The notes under the pieces are model-generated. The model had not been told where the DNA came from. It saw only the letters and a list, made by a program, of their open reading frames with translations, and ran no database searches. Below are positions 1 to 10,146 of a stretch of 64,000 bases of DNA, in pieces. Source of the DNA: Pseudonocardia abyssalis. GTDB lineage: Bacteria; Actinomycetota; Actinomycetes; Mycobacteriales; Pseudonocardiaceae. A program made the position numbers and the translations under genes. Positions within the stretch are counted from its first letter, which is position 1. Each line of letters opens with the position of its first letter. Location: positions 4,154,001 to 4,218,000 of the forward strand of contig NZ_JADQDK010000001.1 of NCBI RefSeq assembly GCF_019263705.2, given 5' to 3'.

Positions 1-690
1 CGCGTCCCCGGCGGCGGGTACGGCGTCGCCAACTACCTGACGATCGCCTCCGACGAGGTGCTGCTGTCGGCGCTGCTGGTGTCGCTGCAGATCGCCGTCG
101 TCACCGCGGTGCTGGTGCTGCTGCTCGTCGTCCCGACGGCGGTGTGGGTGCGGCTGCGCTTCCCGGCCGCCGCGGCGCTGCTGGAGAGCGCGACGATCCT
201 GCCGATCGTCGTGCCGCCCGTCGTCATGGCGGCGGGCATCGCCTTCGTGCAGGCCAACCTGGACGGGCCGGTGTTCCGCACGCTGTTCGCGTCGTCGTTC
301 ACCGCACTCACCCCGTTCTACGTGGTGCTCGCGCTGCCGTTCGCCTACCGCTCGGTCGACAACGGGCTCGCCGCGATCCCGCTGCGCACGCTGGTGGAGG
401 CGGCTCGCAACCTCGGGGCGTCGCTGCCCGTCACGCTGCTGCGGGTGGTGCTGCCCGCGATCCGCAGCGCGGTGCTCGGAGCCGCGTTCCTCACGCTCGC
501 GCTCGTGCTGGGCGAGATCGTCATCGCCCGGCTCCTGCTCTACGGCGACACGTTCCCCGTGGCGATCGTCGAGGTCGGGCGCAGCCAGGCCGGCGTCGCC
601 GTCGCACTGACGCTGGCCAGCCTCGTCCTCACCTGGGTGCTGCTGCTCGCGGTGTCCTTCGCCGGAAACGCCCGTAGGAGTGCTCGATGA
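1..690 (+). CDS. ABC transporter permease (5' end outside window)
   Basis: Inner-membrane permease subunit of an ABC importer. The reading frame is open from base 1, so the true start lies upstream; 229 residues are present. Hydrophobic segments follow one another (about residues 20-48, 60-85, 100-120, 155-180 and 195-220). Between them is the cytoplasmic EAA loop that contacts the ATPase (EAARNLGAS, about residues 134-142). This layout fits the spermidine/putrescine, ferric-iron or thiamine type binding-protein-dependent permeases. The stop overlaps the start of the ATPase gene by 4 bases, so the two are translationally coupled. Substrate cannot be inferred because the binding protein is outside the window. 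Confidence 0.9.
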   Translation, partial: RVPGGGYGVANYLTIASDEVLLSALLVSLQIAVVTAVLVLLLVVPTAVWVRLRFPAAAALLESATILPIVVPPVVMAAGIAFVQANLDGPVFRTLFASSFTALTPFYVVLALPFAYRSVDNGLAAIPLRTLVEAARNLGASLPVTLLRVVLPAIRSAVLGAAFLTLALVLGEIVIARLLLYGDTFPVAIVEVGRSQAGVAVALTLASLVLTWVLLLAVSFAGNARRSAR

Positions 691-1646
691 CCGGTACGAC
701 CGTCGAGTTCCGCGGCGTGCGGCGCAGCTACGGGGCGACGCACGCCCTCGACGGGCTCGACCTGACGCTGGCGCCGGGCGAGCTGCTGGCGCTGCTCGGC
801 CCGTCGGGCTGCGGCAAGACCACCGCGCTGCGCCTGCTCGCCGGGTTCGACGAGCCGACGTCCGGCTCGATCCTGGTGGGCGGCACGGACGTCATCGGCG
901 TCCCGGCCGCGAAGCGCGACACCGGCATGGTGTTCCAGGCGTACTCGCTGTTCCCGACGATGACCGCGGCGGAGAACGTCGCGTTCGGGCTGCGGGTGCG
1001 CCGCGTGGCCCCCGCGAAGCGCCGGGCGCGGGCCGGGGAACTGCTGGAGCTCGTCGGGCTCGGGTCCCGCGGTGACTCCTACCCGCACCAGCTCTCCGGC
1101 GGGCAGCAGCAGCGGGTCGCGCTCGCGCGGGCCCTGGCCGTCTCCCCCGCCGTCCTGCTGCTCGACGAACCGCTCTCCGCGCTCGACGCCCGCGTCCGCG
1201 TCCAGCTGCGCGAGGAGATCCGCAGGCTGCAGCTCGCGGAGGGCATCACCACGCTGTTCGTCACGCACGACCAGGCCGAGGCGCTCGCCGTCGCCGACCG
1301 GGTGGCGGTGCTCAACGCGGGCCGGCTGGAGCAGGTGGGCACGCCGCAGGAGGTCTACTCCACCCCGTCGACGCCGTTCGTCGCCGAGTTCGTGGGGATC
1401 ATGAACGCGGTGCCGCTGGCCGACGGCGTGATCACCCCGGGCGCCCCGGAGCGGGCGATGCGACCGGAGGAGCTGACGGTCGGCGACGACGGCCTGCCCG
1501 GCACCGTCCTGACGACCACGTTCCTCGGCCCGGTGACCCGCCTCGTCGTGACCACCGGGGTGGGCGAGCTGACCGTCGACGTCGTCAGCCGCGCCGGCCT
1601 GCCCGGCATCGGCGAGCCGACGGCGGTGGCCCCGGTCCGTCCATGA
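687..1646 (+). CDS. ABC transporter ATP-binding protein (PotA/FbpC-like)
   Basis: ATPase subunit that energises the importer formed with the permease just upstream. The 319-residue protein has Walker A GPSGCGKTT (residues 38-46), signature LSGGQQQRVALARAL (from about residue 136), Walker B LLLDEPLSALD (about residue 156) and the switch His in FVTHDQAEA. The C-terminal 80 residues are a short regulatory extension. Family knowledge places it with PotA, FbpC or ThiQ type ATPases of polyamine, ferric or thiamine importers; the substrate is not resolved. The ATG lies inside the permease stop region (ATGA overlap). A double hairpin repeat begins at its stop codon. Confidence 0.93.
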   Translation: MTGTTVEFRGVRRSYGATHALDGLDLTLAPGELLALLGPSGCGKTTALRLLAGFDEPTSGSILVGGTDVIGVPAAKRDTGMVFQAYSLFPTMTAAENVAFGLRVRRVAPAKRRARAGELLELVGLGSRGDSYPHQLSGGQQQRVALARALAVSPAVLLLDEPLSALDARVRVQLREEIRRLQLAEGITTLFVTHDQAEALAVADRVAVLNAGRLEQVGTPQEVYSTPSTPFVAEFVGIMNAVPLADGVITPGAPERAMRPEELTVGDDGLPGTVLTTTFLGPVTRLVVTTGVGELTVDVVSRAGLPGIGEPTAVAPVRP

Positions 1647-1791
1647 TCGCGACCAGCCGCACCGGAGCGCCCCGCCGAGGGCCATAGCGTGCGGCCAGGA
1701 CCGACCACCGAGCGGCCGGACCCGACATGATCGGGATCAGCCGCACGGAGGCGCCCTGCCGAGGGCCGCGGCGTGCGGCCGGCGCCGATCA
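1643..1791. repeat. Tandem REP-like hairpin repeat between convergent genes
   Basis: Two imperfect copies of a ~64-base unit (1643-1706 and 1727-1790) lie 84 bases apart, separated by about 20 bases. Each unit carries inverted 7-base arms GCCGCAC/GTGCGGC (1656-1662 with 1689-1695; 1740-1746 with 1773-1779). The second copy adds outer arms GATCGG/CCGATC. The repeat fills the gap between the ABC ATPase (+) and the WYL regulator (-), touching both stop codons. It may act as a bidirectional terminator or be a REP/BIME-type element. Confidence 0.65.
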
Positions 1792-2754
1792 CCCCGCCGC
1801 CCGGCGGAACCGCTCCCCCCACTCGCGCAGCAGGTCGGCCAGCTCGGGCGGGGACCGCACCTCGAACTCCGCCCCCACCGCCCCCAGCCCCATCGCGGGC
1901 CAGTCGAGGGAGTCGGTGGTCATCCGCAGCACGCAGCTCGTGGCGTCGACCTCCTCGATCTCGGCCCACCTCGCCAGCCGCTCGCGCACCCGGTCGGCCG
2001 GGGCGTGCACGAGCACCTCGACCGAGAACCGGGCGGGCTGCTGCGCCGTCTCCAGCCCGGCCCGGACGAACGCGGCCGCGTCGGCCCCGGGCAGGTCGCG
2101 GGTGCGGAACCGGGCACCCGTCGTCCGTGGCGCGGTGAGGCGGTCGAGGCGGAAGCTGCGCCAGTCGTGGCGGTGCAGGTCGTAGGCCACGAGGTACCAG
2201 CGCCGGCCCAGCGGCACCAGCCGGTGCGGCTCGACGTGGCGGGCCATCGGTTCCCGACCCGGCGCGGCGTAGGAGAACTCCAGCCGCTCGGTGTCGCGGC
2301 AGGCCTGGGCGACGCCGATCAGCACCGCCGGGTCGACGACGGGCGCCGCGCGCGCACCCCACTCCAGCGGCACGGTGACCGCCCGCAGCGCGTCGACCCG
2401 CCGGCGCAGCCGGGGCGGCATGACCTGCACGACCTTGGTCAGCGCGCGCACCGCCGACTCCTCGATCCCGGCCACCGAGCCCTGTGTCGCGGCCTGCATG
2501 CCGACGGCGAGCGCCACGGCCTCCTCGTCGTCGACGACGAGCGGCGGCAGCGCGGCCCCCGCGGCGAGCTGGTAGCCGCCGTCGACCCCGCGACTCGCCT
2601 CGACCGGGTAGCCCAGCTCGCGCAGCCGGTCGACGTCGCGGCGCAGGGTGCGCGGCGAGACCCCGAGCCGCTCCGCGAGGTCGGGCCCGGGCCAGTGCCG
2701 GTGGGTCTGCAGCAGCGAGAGCAGCCGCAGCGTCCGGGAACTCGTGTTGGCCAT
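1789..2754 (-). CDS. WYL-domain HTH transcriptional regulator (YafY-type)
   Basis: DNA-binding regulator of 321 residues. An N-terminal winged helix-turn-helix (about residues 8-60, with LAERLGVSPRTLRRDV as recognition region) is followed by a WYL domain. The WYL core is GRRWYLVAYDLHRHDWRSF, about residues 190-210, and a WCX-like C-terminal region follows. WYL proteins of this family usually bind a ligand or nucleic acid and regulate neighbouring genes. The gene is divergent from the DinB-like gene with only 61 bases between starts, so that gene is the obvious candidate target. The ligand is unknown. Confidence 0.9.
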   Translation of the reverse strand: MANTSSRTLRLLSLLQTHRHWPGPDLAERLGVSPRTLRRDVDRLRELGYPVEASRGVDGGYQLAAGAALPPLVVDDEEAVALAVGMQAATQGSVAGIEESAVRALTKVVQVMPPRLRRRVDALRAVTVPLEWGARAAPVVDPAVLIGVAQACRDTERLEFSYAAPGREPMARHVEPHRLVPLGRRWYLVAYDLHRHDWRSFRLDRLTAPRTTGARFRTRDLPGADAAAFVRAGLETAQQPARFSVEVLVHAPADRVRERLARWAEIEEVDATSCVLRMTTDSLDWPAMGLGAVGAEFEVRSPPELADLLREWGERFRRAAG

Positions 2755-2815
2755 GTTCCGAGTATCGCGGCATTGCGGTCAGGAACTGGCCGCTGGTCCT
2801 CCTAGAGTTCTCCTC

Positions 2816-3316
2816 ATGACGAACACCGAGCGCGCCGACATCCTCGACTCCCTCGCCGCCCAGCGCGGCTTCCTGCTGTTCACGGTGCAGGGCCTCACCG
2901 ACGAGCAGGCCCGGCAGCGCAGCACCGTCAGCGAGCTGACGCTCGGCGGGTTGATCAAGCACGTGGCATTGACCGAGAAGGGCTGGACCGACTTCATCGA
3001 GCAGGGCACGTCGGCGCTGGAGGCCACCGAGGACAGCTGGGCCGAGCAGGCCGACAGCTTCACCCTGCGTGAGGACGAGACGCTCGCCGGCGTGCTCGCC
3101 GAGTACGCGGAGATCGCGAAGCACACCGACGCGCTGGTGGAGAGCCTGCCCAGCCTCGATGTCGCCCACCCGCTGCCCGCGGCCCCCTGGTTCCCGGAGG
3201 GCGCCACCCGCTCGGCCCGGCGGGTGTTCGTCCACATCGTCGGCGAGACCGCCCAGCACGCGGGCCACGCCGACATCCTGCGCGAGGCCATCGACGGCCA
3301 GAAGACGATGGGCTGA
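2816..3316 (+). CDS. DinB-family (DUF664-like) protein
   Basis: Small 166-residue four-helix-bundle protein of the DinB/YfiT superfamily. Likely metal-ligand histidines are seen in LIKHVALTE (about residue 49) and in ETAQHAGHAD near the C-terminus, the usual three-His arrangement. Family members are metal-dependent and often thiol (mycothiol or bacillithiol) dependent transferases; the substrate here is not known. The ATG at 2816 is chosen because upstream sequence in the same frame is the divergent promoter region. It is divergent from the WYL regulator, which probably controls it. Confidence 0.83.
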   Translation: MTNTERADILDSLAAQRGFLLFTVQGLTDEQARQRSTVSELTLGGLIKHVALTEKGWTDFIEQGTSALEATEDSWAEQADSFTLREDETLAGVLAEYAEIAKHTDALVESLPSLDVAHPLPAAPWFPEGATRSARRVFVHIVGETAQHAGHADILREAIDGQKTMG

Positions 3317-3341
3317 GCCGGGTCGGGCCGGGCGGGGCAGG

Positions 3342-4856
3342 ATGGGGCCCGTGCTGCTGGCCGAGGTCGTCGCCGTCTCCGCCGCCGTGGGCGCGACACG
3401 CTCGCGCACCGCGAAGGCCACCGCGCTCGCCGGGCTGCTGCGCGCCGCCGCCCCCGACGAGGTGCAGGCGGCCACGGCGTGGCTCACCGGCGAGCCACTC
3501 CAGGGCCGGCTCGGCGCGGGCTGGCGCACCCTCTCCGCCCTCGACCACCCGCCTGCGACGGCCCCCACGCTGGCGGTCACGGCCGTCGACGCCCTGCTCG
3601 ACGCGCTCGCCGCCACCTCCGGCCCCGGCTCCACCGCCCGTCGCGCGGCCCTGCTCGGCGAGCTGTTCGGCGCCGCCACCGCCGACGAGCAGGCGTTCCT
3701 GCGCCGGCTGCTCACCGGTGAGCTGCGCCAGGGCGCACTGGAAGGCGTGATGCTGGAGGCGGTCGCGGCCGCCTCCGAGGTGCCCGCGGCGTCCGTGCGC
3801 CGCGCGTTCATGCTGTCGGGGCGGCTGCCCGAGACCGCGGCCGTCGCGCTCACCGGCGGCGATCTCGACGCCGTCACGCTGCAGGTCGGGCGGCCCGTCC
3901 GCCCGATGCTGGCGAGCCCGGGCGCGTCGCTCGACGCCGCGCTCGACTCCGTCCCGGACCCGGTCGTGGAGTTCAAGCTCGACGGCGCCCGCATCCAGGT
4001 CCACCGCGACGGCGACGACGTGCGGATCTGGACGCGGACGCTGCGCGAGATCACCGACGGCGTCCCGGAGCTGGTGGAGCTGGTCCGCGGCCTGCCGTGC
4101 CGCAGCGTCGTCCTCGACGGCGAGACGCTCGCGCTGCGCGACGACGGCCGGCCCCGCCCGTTCCAGGAGACGATGAGCCGCTTCGGCAGCGACGCCAGGG
4201 AGGATCGGTCCCTGCTCAGCCCGTTCTTCTTCGACCTCCTGCACCTCGACGGCACCGACCTGCTCGACGAGCCGCTGCACGTCCGCCTCGACGCACTCGC
4301 CGGCCTGGTCGACGAGTCGCTGCGGATGCCCGGCGTCCGCCGCCCCACCCCGGAGCGGGCCGCCGAGGTGCTCGACGCCGCGCTGTCGGCCGGGCACGAG
4401 GGCGTCGTCGTCAAGTCGCTGGACGCGCCGTACCTGGCGGGGCGGCGGGGGAAGGCGTGGCAGAAGGTCAAGCCGGCGCACACCCTCGATCTCGTCGTGC
4501 TCGGTGCGGAGTGGGGGTACGGACGGCGGACGGGATCGCTGTCGAACATCCACCTCGGCGCCCGCGACCCCGACGGCGGCGAGCCGATCATGGTCGGCAA
4601 GACGTTCAAGGGCATGACCGACGAGCTGCTGGCGTGGCAGACGGCCACGTTCCCCGGCCTGGCGCGCTCCGAGTCCGACCACGCCGTGCTGCTCCGCCCG
4701 GAGATCGTCGTCGAGATCGCCCTCGACGGCGCGCAGCGCAGCACCCGCTACCCCGGCGGTGTCGCGCTGCGCTTCGCCCGCGTCCTGCGCTACCGCCCGG
4801 ACAAGACGCCCGGCGAGGCCGACACGATCGACGCGGTGCGCGCCCTGCTGGCCTGA
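3342..4856 (+). CDS. lig: ATP-dependent DNA ligase (LigB-type)
   Basis: Seals nicks in duplex DNA using ATP; an accessory to the NAD-dependent LigA that is essential in bacteria. The 504-residue protein has an N-terminal DNA-binding domain (1-200) and a nucleotidyltransferase motif [10 protein letters not shown], with the adenylated Lys near residue 212. Further motifs are LDGETLAL (III), [12 protein letters not shown] (IV) and [12 protein letters not shown] (V). A C-terminal OB-fold follows, ending in a motif VI-like stretch with [14 protein letters not shown]. Its length matches mycobacterial LigB (about 507). No Ku or LigD is nearby, so a role in general repair is more likely than non-homologous end joining. 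The start could also be GTG 3351. Confidence 0.93.
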   Translation: MGPVLLAEVVAVSAAVGATRSRTAKATALAGLLRAAAPDEVQAATAWLTGEPLQGRLGAGWRTLSALDHPPATAPTLAVTAVDALLDALAATSGPGSTARRAALLGELFGAATADEQAFLRRLLTGELRQGALEGVMLEAVAAASEVPAASVRRAFMLSGRLPETAAVALTGGDLDAVTLQVGRPVRPMLASPGASLDAALDSVPDPVVEFKLDGARIQVHRDGDDVRIWTRTLREITDGVPELVELVRGLPCRSVVLDGETLALRDDGRPRPFQETMSRFGSDAREDRSLLSPFFFDLLHLDGTDLLDEPLHVRLDALAGLVDESLRMPGVRRPTPERAAEVLDAALSAGHEGVVVKSLDAPYLAGRRGKAWQKVKPAHTLDLVVLGAEWGYGRRTGSLSNIHLGARDPDGGEPIMVGKTFKGMTDELLAWQTATFPGLARSESDHAVLLRPEIVVEIALDGAQRSTRYPGGVALRFARVLRYRPDKTPGEADTIDAVRALLA

Positions 4857-4932
4857 GACCGGATCGATGTTTGCCCGGTGCCCGCGCAACGGCCAGACTT
4901 CGCCTGCCCCCGACACCGCGAGGCGGAGCACC

Positions 4933-6603
4933 ATGGCGCAGGAGATGTTCGGCCCCTACCGGCTCGAGGAACTACTGGGCCGCGGCGGCATGGGCGAGGT
5001 CCACCGCGCCCACGACACGGTCCGCGGACGCACGGTCGCGCTCAAGCGGCTGCTCCCCGGGCTCGGGCAGGACCACGACTTCCGGGAGCGGTTCCGCCGC
5101 GAGTCCCAGCTCGTCGCGCGACTGCGCGAGGGCCACGTCATCCCGATCCACGACTTCGGCGAGATCGACGGCCGCCTCTACATCGACATGCGGCTCGTCG
5201 AGGGCACCGACCTGGGCACCGTCCTCGCCCGCTCCGGCCCGCTGTCCCCGGAGCGCGCGGTGCGGATCATCGGCCAGGTCGCGCGCGCCCTGGACGCCGC
5301 GCACGCCGACGGGCTGGTGCACCGCGACGTCAAGCCGTCGAACATCCTGCTCAGCGACGGCCTCCCGGACGACGACTACGCCTACCTGGTCGACTTCGGG
5401 ATCGTCGGGAGCGCAGAGACCACCGGGGACCGGCTCACCGCCACCGGCACCGCGATCGGCACGCTGGAGTACATGGCACCCGAGCGGTTCCTGGGCGACG
5501 GCGGCGACCGCCGCGTCGACGTCTACGCGCTGGGCTGCGTGCTGCACGAGATGCTCACCGGCGCCCGCCCGTTCGCCGGGACCGGGCCCGCACTGATGTG
5601 GGCGCACGCCCACACGCCTCCGCCCCTGCCGTCACAGGTGCGGCCCGGCGTCCCCGCCGGGCTCGACGCGGTGGTCGCGGGCGCGCTCGCCAAGGACCCC
5701 GCCGACCGCGTGCCCACCGCGGGGGAGGTCGCCGCCCGGGCCCGCGCCGCGCTGGCCGCCGGCCCGACGGTCCCGGGCACCGCGGTGTTCCCGCACCCCC
5801 CTGCACAGCACCGGTCCGATCCGACCGGGCCGACCGCGGCGATCCCGCCCCGCACCACCGCTCCCCCCGGGTACTCCGCTCCCCCCGCCCCACCGACCCG
5901 GGTGGACGGGCCCCCGCACGACCCGCGCCGCGCGGCGCCCACCCGGGTCGACCGGGACGCCCCCACCGCACTCGGCGCGGCCGCACCGCCACCGCCGGGC
6001 GGTCCGGCCGCGGGCCCGACCGCGCAGCCGGCGTCGGGTGGGCGGCGGGTGCTGCTCGTCGCGCTGGCCGCGGTCGTCGTCGTCGCGGTCGCGGTGGGGG
6101 TCACCTGGGCGGTGTCGTCCGCGAACTCCGACTCCCCCTCCGCTGCCGGCGCCACGGCCACCGCGGAGCCGGCCGTCGAGGAACCGCAGCTCGACGACCC
6201 CCTCGCCGAGCTCACCGGCCACCTCAGCGAGCCCCTGCTCGCCACCTGCCCCGACGGCGCCCTGCCCAACGACACTCCGCCGGTGCTCGCGACGGCCGCC
6301 TGCAGCGACTGGAGCTTCGAGCTCTACCCCTCCGCCGCGGATGCCGCCACGACGGTGCGCGACAACAACGGCGGCACGATCGAGCCGGGCACGCCGTGCG
6401 ACGTCCGGCCCGACACCGACACCTACCACCTCCAGCGGTTCGACCGGGGGGTGCTGGGTTGCCGCGACTCCGGCGGCGAGTACGTCGTGGAGTGGGCGAT
6501 CGACGGTGTGCCGGTGCTCGCGGTCCGGTACGCCACCGACGACGTCGAGGACTACGGCGTGATCTACGAGGAGGCCGTCGGGCTGGCCGCCGAGGTCGGC
6601 TGA
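4933..6603 (+). CDS. Membrane serine/threonine protein kinase (Pkn family)
   Basis: Receptor-type Hanks kinase of 556 residues. The kinase domain (about 8-270) has the glycine loop LGRGGMGEV, Lys38, HRDVKPSN with catalytic Asp132, DFG Asp154 and the activation-loop end [10 protein letters not shown] proline/alanine-rich linker follows (280-368), then one membrane helix (about 371-395). The outer domain is about 160 residues and contains four cysteines (in [22 protein letters not shown] and LGCRDSG), which suggests two disulfides. The ectodomain is not a PASTA domain and I do not recognise it. ATG 4933 is chosen because the kinase fold starts right after it. The signal sensed is unknown. Confidence 0.9.
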   Translation: MAQEMFGPYRLEELLGRGGMGEVHRAHDTVRGRTVALKRLLPGLGQDHDFRERFRRESQLVARLREGHVIPIHDFGEIDGRLYIDMRLVEGTDLGTVLARSGPLSPERAVRIIGQVARALDAAHADGLVHRDVKPSNILLSDGLPDDDYAYLVDFGIVGSAETTGDRLTATGTAIGTLEYMAPERFLGDGGDRRVDVYALGCVLHEMLTGARPFAGTGPALMWAHAHTPPPLPSQVRPGVPAGLDAVVAGALAKDPADRVPTAGEVAARARAALAAGPTVPGTAVFPHPPAQHRSDPTGPTAAIPPRTTAPPGYSAPPAPPTRVDGPPHDPRRAAPTRVDRDAPTALGAAAPPPPGGPAAGPTAQPASGGRRVLLVALAAVVVVAVAVGVTWAVSSANSDSPSAAGATATAEPAVEEPQLDDPLAELTGHLSEPLLATCPDGALPNDTPPVLATAACSDWSFELYPSAADAATTVRDNNGGTIEPGTPCDVRPDTDTYHLQRFDRGVLGCRDSGGEYVVEWAIDGVPVLAVRYATDDVEDYGVIYEEAVGLAAEVG

Positions 6604-6612
6604 CCGGCGTAG

Positions 6613-8052
<1,440 letters not shown>

Positions 8053-8092
8053 CGCGACGGGTCATGGCGACGATCTCCCCCACACGACCGCG

Positions 8093-8440
8093 GTGCAGCC
8101 CCGTCCCGACTTCCGCGTGGGCGGGCCGAGGGAATGGCGTCCGGCGGCCGGCGTCGGCGCGGGCATGATCATCGATGCGGGCCACATCGGCGGCCCACCC
8201 GCCGGCACCGAGGGCCGGATCGCGCTGCCGGTGGCCGGGGCGGACGGGCAGGCGAAGCAGATCCCCCTCGACCTGGTCGACCAGCTCGGGTTCGATCCCG
8301 TCGACGCCGGGACCCTCGCCCCGTCGCGGCGCCAGCAGCCCGGCACCGCCGTCTACGGCAAGGACCACGACGCGGAGTGAACCCGCCAGGCCCTCGCCGA
8401 GGCATCGCCGGAGCGTCCGGCGGAGTTCCGCGCCGCCTGA
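8093..8440 (+). pseudogene. Decayed C-terminal fragment of an NADPH-dependent F420 reductase-like protein
   Basis: The frame reads as the C-terminal part of a dinucleotide-binding oxidoreductase of the F420:NADP family. It contains EGRIALPVAGADGQAKQIP, LVDQLGFDPVDAGTLAPS and RRQQPGTAVYGKDHDAE. An in-frame TGA at 8378 is followed by a coherent tail (TRQALAEASPERPAEFRAA, stop at 8438), as expected if a sense codon mutated to stop. The N-terminal Rossmann glycine motif is absent upstream, so most of the gene has been lost. Family assignment is from recalled motifs. It sits between guaB1 and phoH2. Confidence 0.6.
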
Positions 8441-8489
8441 GCCCGTGCGCGGAGACCTGGCCGGAGCCACGGTCTCCGCGCACGACCGG

Positions 8490-9842
8490 TCAGGCCTGCG
8501 GTCCCTCCAGCATCTCGGTCACCAGCGCCGCGATCGGGCTGCGCTCGCTGCGGGTGAGCGTGACGTGGGCGAACAGCGGGTGCCCCTTCAGCTTCTCGAT
8601 CACCGCCTGGATGCCGTCGTGGCGTCCCACGCGCAGGTTGTCGCGCTGGGCGACGTCGTGCGTGAGCACCACGCGGCTCGCCGTGCCGAGCCGGGAGAGC
8701 ACGGTCAGGAGCACGTTGCGCTCCAGCGACTGCGCCTCGTCGACGATGACGAACGAGTCGTGCAGCGACCGCCCGCGGATGTGCGTGAGCGGGAGCACCT
8801 CGATCAGCCCGCGGGCGATGATCTCCTGCATCGTCGAGTCGCTGACCAGCGCACCGAGGGTGTCGAAGACGGCCTGTGCCCAGGGCGCCATCTTCTCGTT
8901 CTCGCTGCCCGGCAGGTACCCGAGCTCCTGCCCGCCGACGGCGTACAGGGGCCGGAACACCACGACCTTGCGGTGCTGCTGGCGCTCGAGCACCGCCTCC
9001 AGGCCGGCGCACAGCGCCAGTGCCGACTTGCCCGTGCCCGCCCGTCCACCGAGGGAGACGATCCCGACGTCGGGATCCATCAACAGGTCCAGTGCCACGC
9101 GCTGCTCCGCGGAGCGCCCGTGCAGGCCGAACGCCTCGCGGTCGCCGCGGACCAGCCGCACCCGCTTGTCGGCCGTGACCCGACCCAGTGCCGCCGACCC
9201 GCCGCCGAGCAGTCGAATCCCGGTGTTGACCGGCAGGTCGCGGGCGACGTCGTGGTCGATCGAGCCGTCCTTGAACAGCGCGTCGACGTCACCGGGGGTG
9301 ACCTCGACGTCGGCCATGCCGGTCCAGCCGGACGGCGTCACGTCCAGGGCGTGGTACTCGTCGGCCTGCAGCCCGACGGCACCGGCCTTGACCCGCAGCG
9401 GGACGTCCTTCGTGACCAGCACGACGTCGCCCCGGCCGTCGAGCTTGCGCTCGGCCGCGAGGTTGAGCGCGCACGCCAGGATGCGGGAGTCGTTCGAGTC
9501 CGTGCGGAAGCCCGCGGGGAGCACCTCCGGGTCGGTGTGGTTGAGCTCGACGTGCAGCGTTCCGCCCGCGTCACCGATGGGGATCGGGACGTCCAGGCGG
9601 CCGTGTTCGATGCGCAGCTCGTCGAGCGTGCGCAACGCCGTGCGGGCGAACCACCCCAGCTCGGGGTGGTGCCGCTTGCCCTCCAACTCGGAGATGACCA
9701 CCAGCGGCAGGACGACCTCGTGCTCGTCGAACCGGGTCAGCGACCACGGGTCGGACAGCAGGACGGAGGTGTCGAGCACGTAGCAGCGAGTGCCGGTAAC
9801 GATGGTCTCTGCCGAAACAGGGGCGACAGCACGATCGGTCAC
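8490..9842 (-). CDS. phoH2: PhoH-family PIN-ATPase (PhoH2), RNA helicase/ribonuclease
   Basis: Two-domain protein of 450 residues. The N-terminal PIN nuclease domain (about 15-150) starts with [16 protein letters not shown] and carries acidic residues in VISELEG and [10 protein letters not shown]. The C-terminal PhoH ATPase domain (from about 235) has Walker [13 protein letters not shown] and Walker [12 protein letters not shown]. Mycobacterial PhoH2 is an RNA helicase with RNase activity. GTG 9842 is chosen because GAGGGAG lies 5-8 bases upstream and the PIN fold begins soon after. Mycobacteria have a small antitoxin gene (phoAT) just upstream; none is evident here. Confidence 0.92.
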   Translation of the reverse strand: MTDRAVAPVSAETIVTGTRCYVLDTSVLLSDPWSLTRFDEHEVVLPLVVISELEGKRHHPELGWFARTALRTLDELRIEHGRLDVPIPIGDAGGTLHVELNHTDPEVLPAGFRTDSNDSRILACALNLAAERKLDGRGDVVLVTKDVPLRVKAGAVGLQADEYHALDVTPSGWTGMADVEVTPGDVDALFKDGSIDHDVARDLPVNTGIRLLGGGSAALGRVTADKRVRLVRGDREAFGLHGRSAEQRVALDLLMDPDVGIVSLGGRAGTGKSALALCAGLEAVLERQQHRKVVVFRPLYAVGGQELGYLPGSENEKMAPWAQAVFDTLGALVSDSTMQEIIARGLIEVLPLTHIRGRSLHDSFVIVDEAQSLERNVLLTVLSRLGTASRVVLTHDVAQRDNLRVGRHDGIQAVIEKLKGHPLFAHVTLTRSERSPIAALVTEMLEGPQA

Positions 9843-10146
9843 GGATGCTCCCTCGTGGGCGCGGCACCGCGCCCACATATCGGTGGGCCGGCCGGCCCTG
9901 GTCTGGCCGTGCACGGCGGTGCCGCGCACGCCCGCAAGGGCCGGGTGCCGGCCCCCTCCGGTGCAAGAACCACGGACCAGGGCCTCCCCGGGCGGTGCGC
10001 ATCGGGTACGTACCGCCACCACGAACGCTACCGGCGGTCACCCCCGTGCGGTCAACAGCAACTCGGTGAGTGGCCGGCAAGTCGCTCCGAGAATTAACAG
10101 AACGGCCTACCGCTGGTCGCTTGACGCCTACCGCCTGTCGCGGAAC
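9843..10146. other. Intergenic region upstream of phoH2, with leader hairpin
   Basis: About 300 bases without a convincing gene. A GTGGGCGC/GCGCCCAC hairpin (9855-9862 with 9869-9876, 6-base loop) lies immediately upstream of the phoH2 ribosome-binding site and would be in its 5' leader. I see no PhoAT-like antitoxin frame. The AT-rich patch near 10090-10105 may hold the phoH2 promoter, but no clear -35/-10 pair is visible. Confidence 0.5.

Noticed and set aside
1355..4744. 1129-codon open frame on the minus strand
   Set aside because: Covers the ABC ATPase end, the WYL gene in another frame and most of the DNA ligase gene; Ser/Arg-rich low-complexity composition and no domain.
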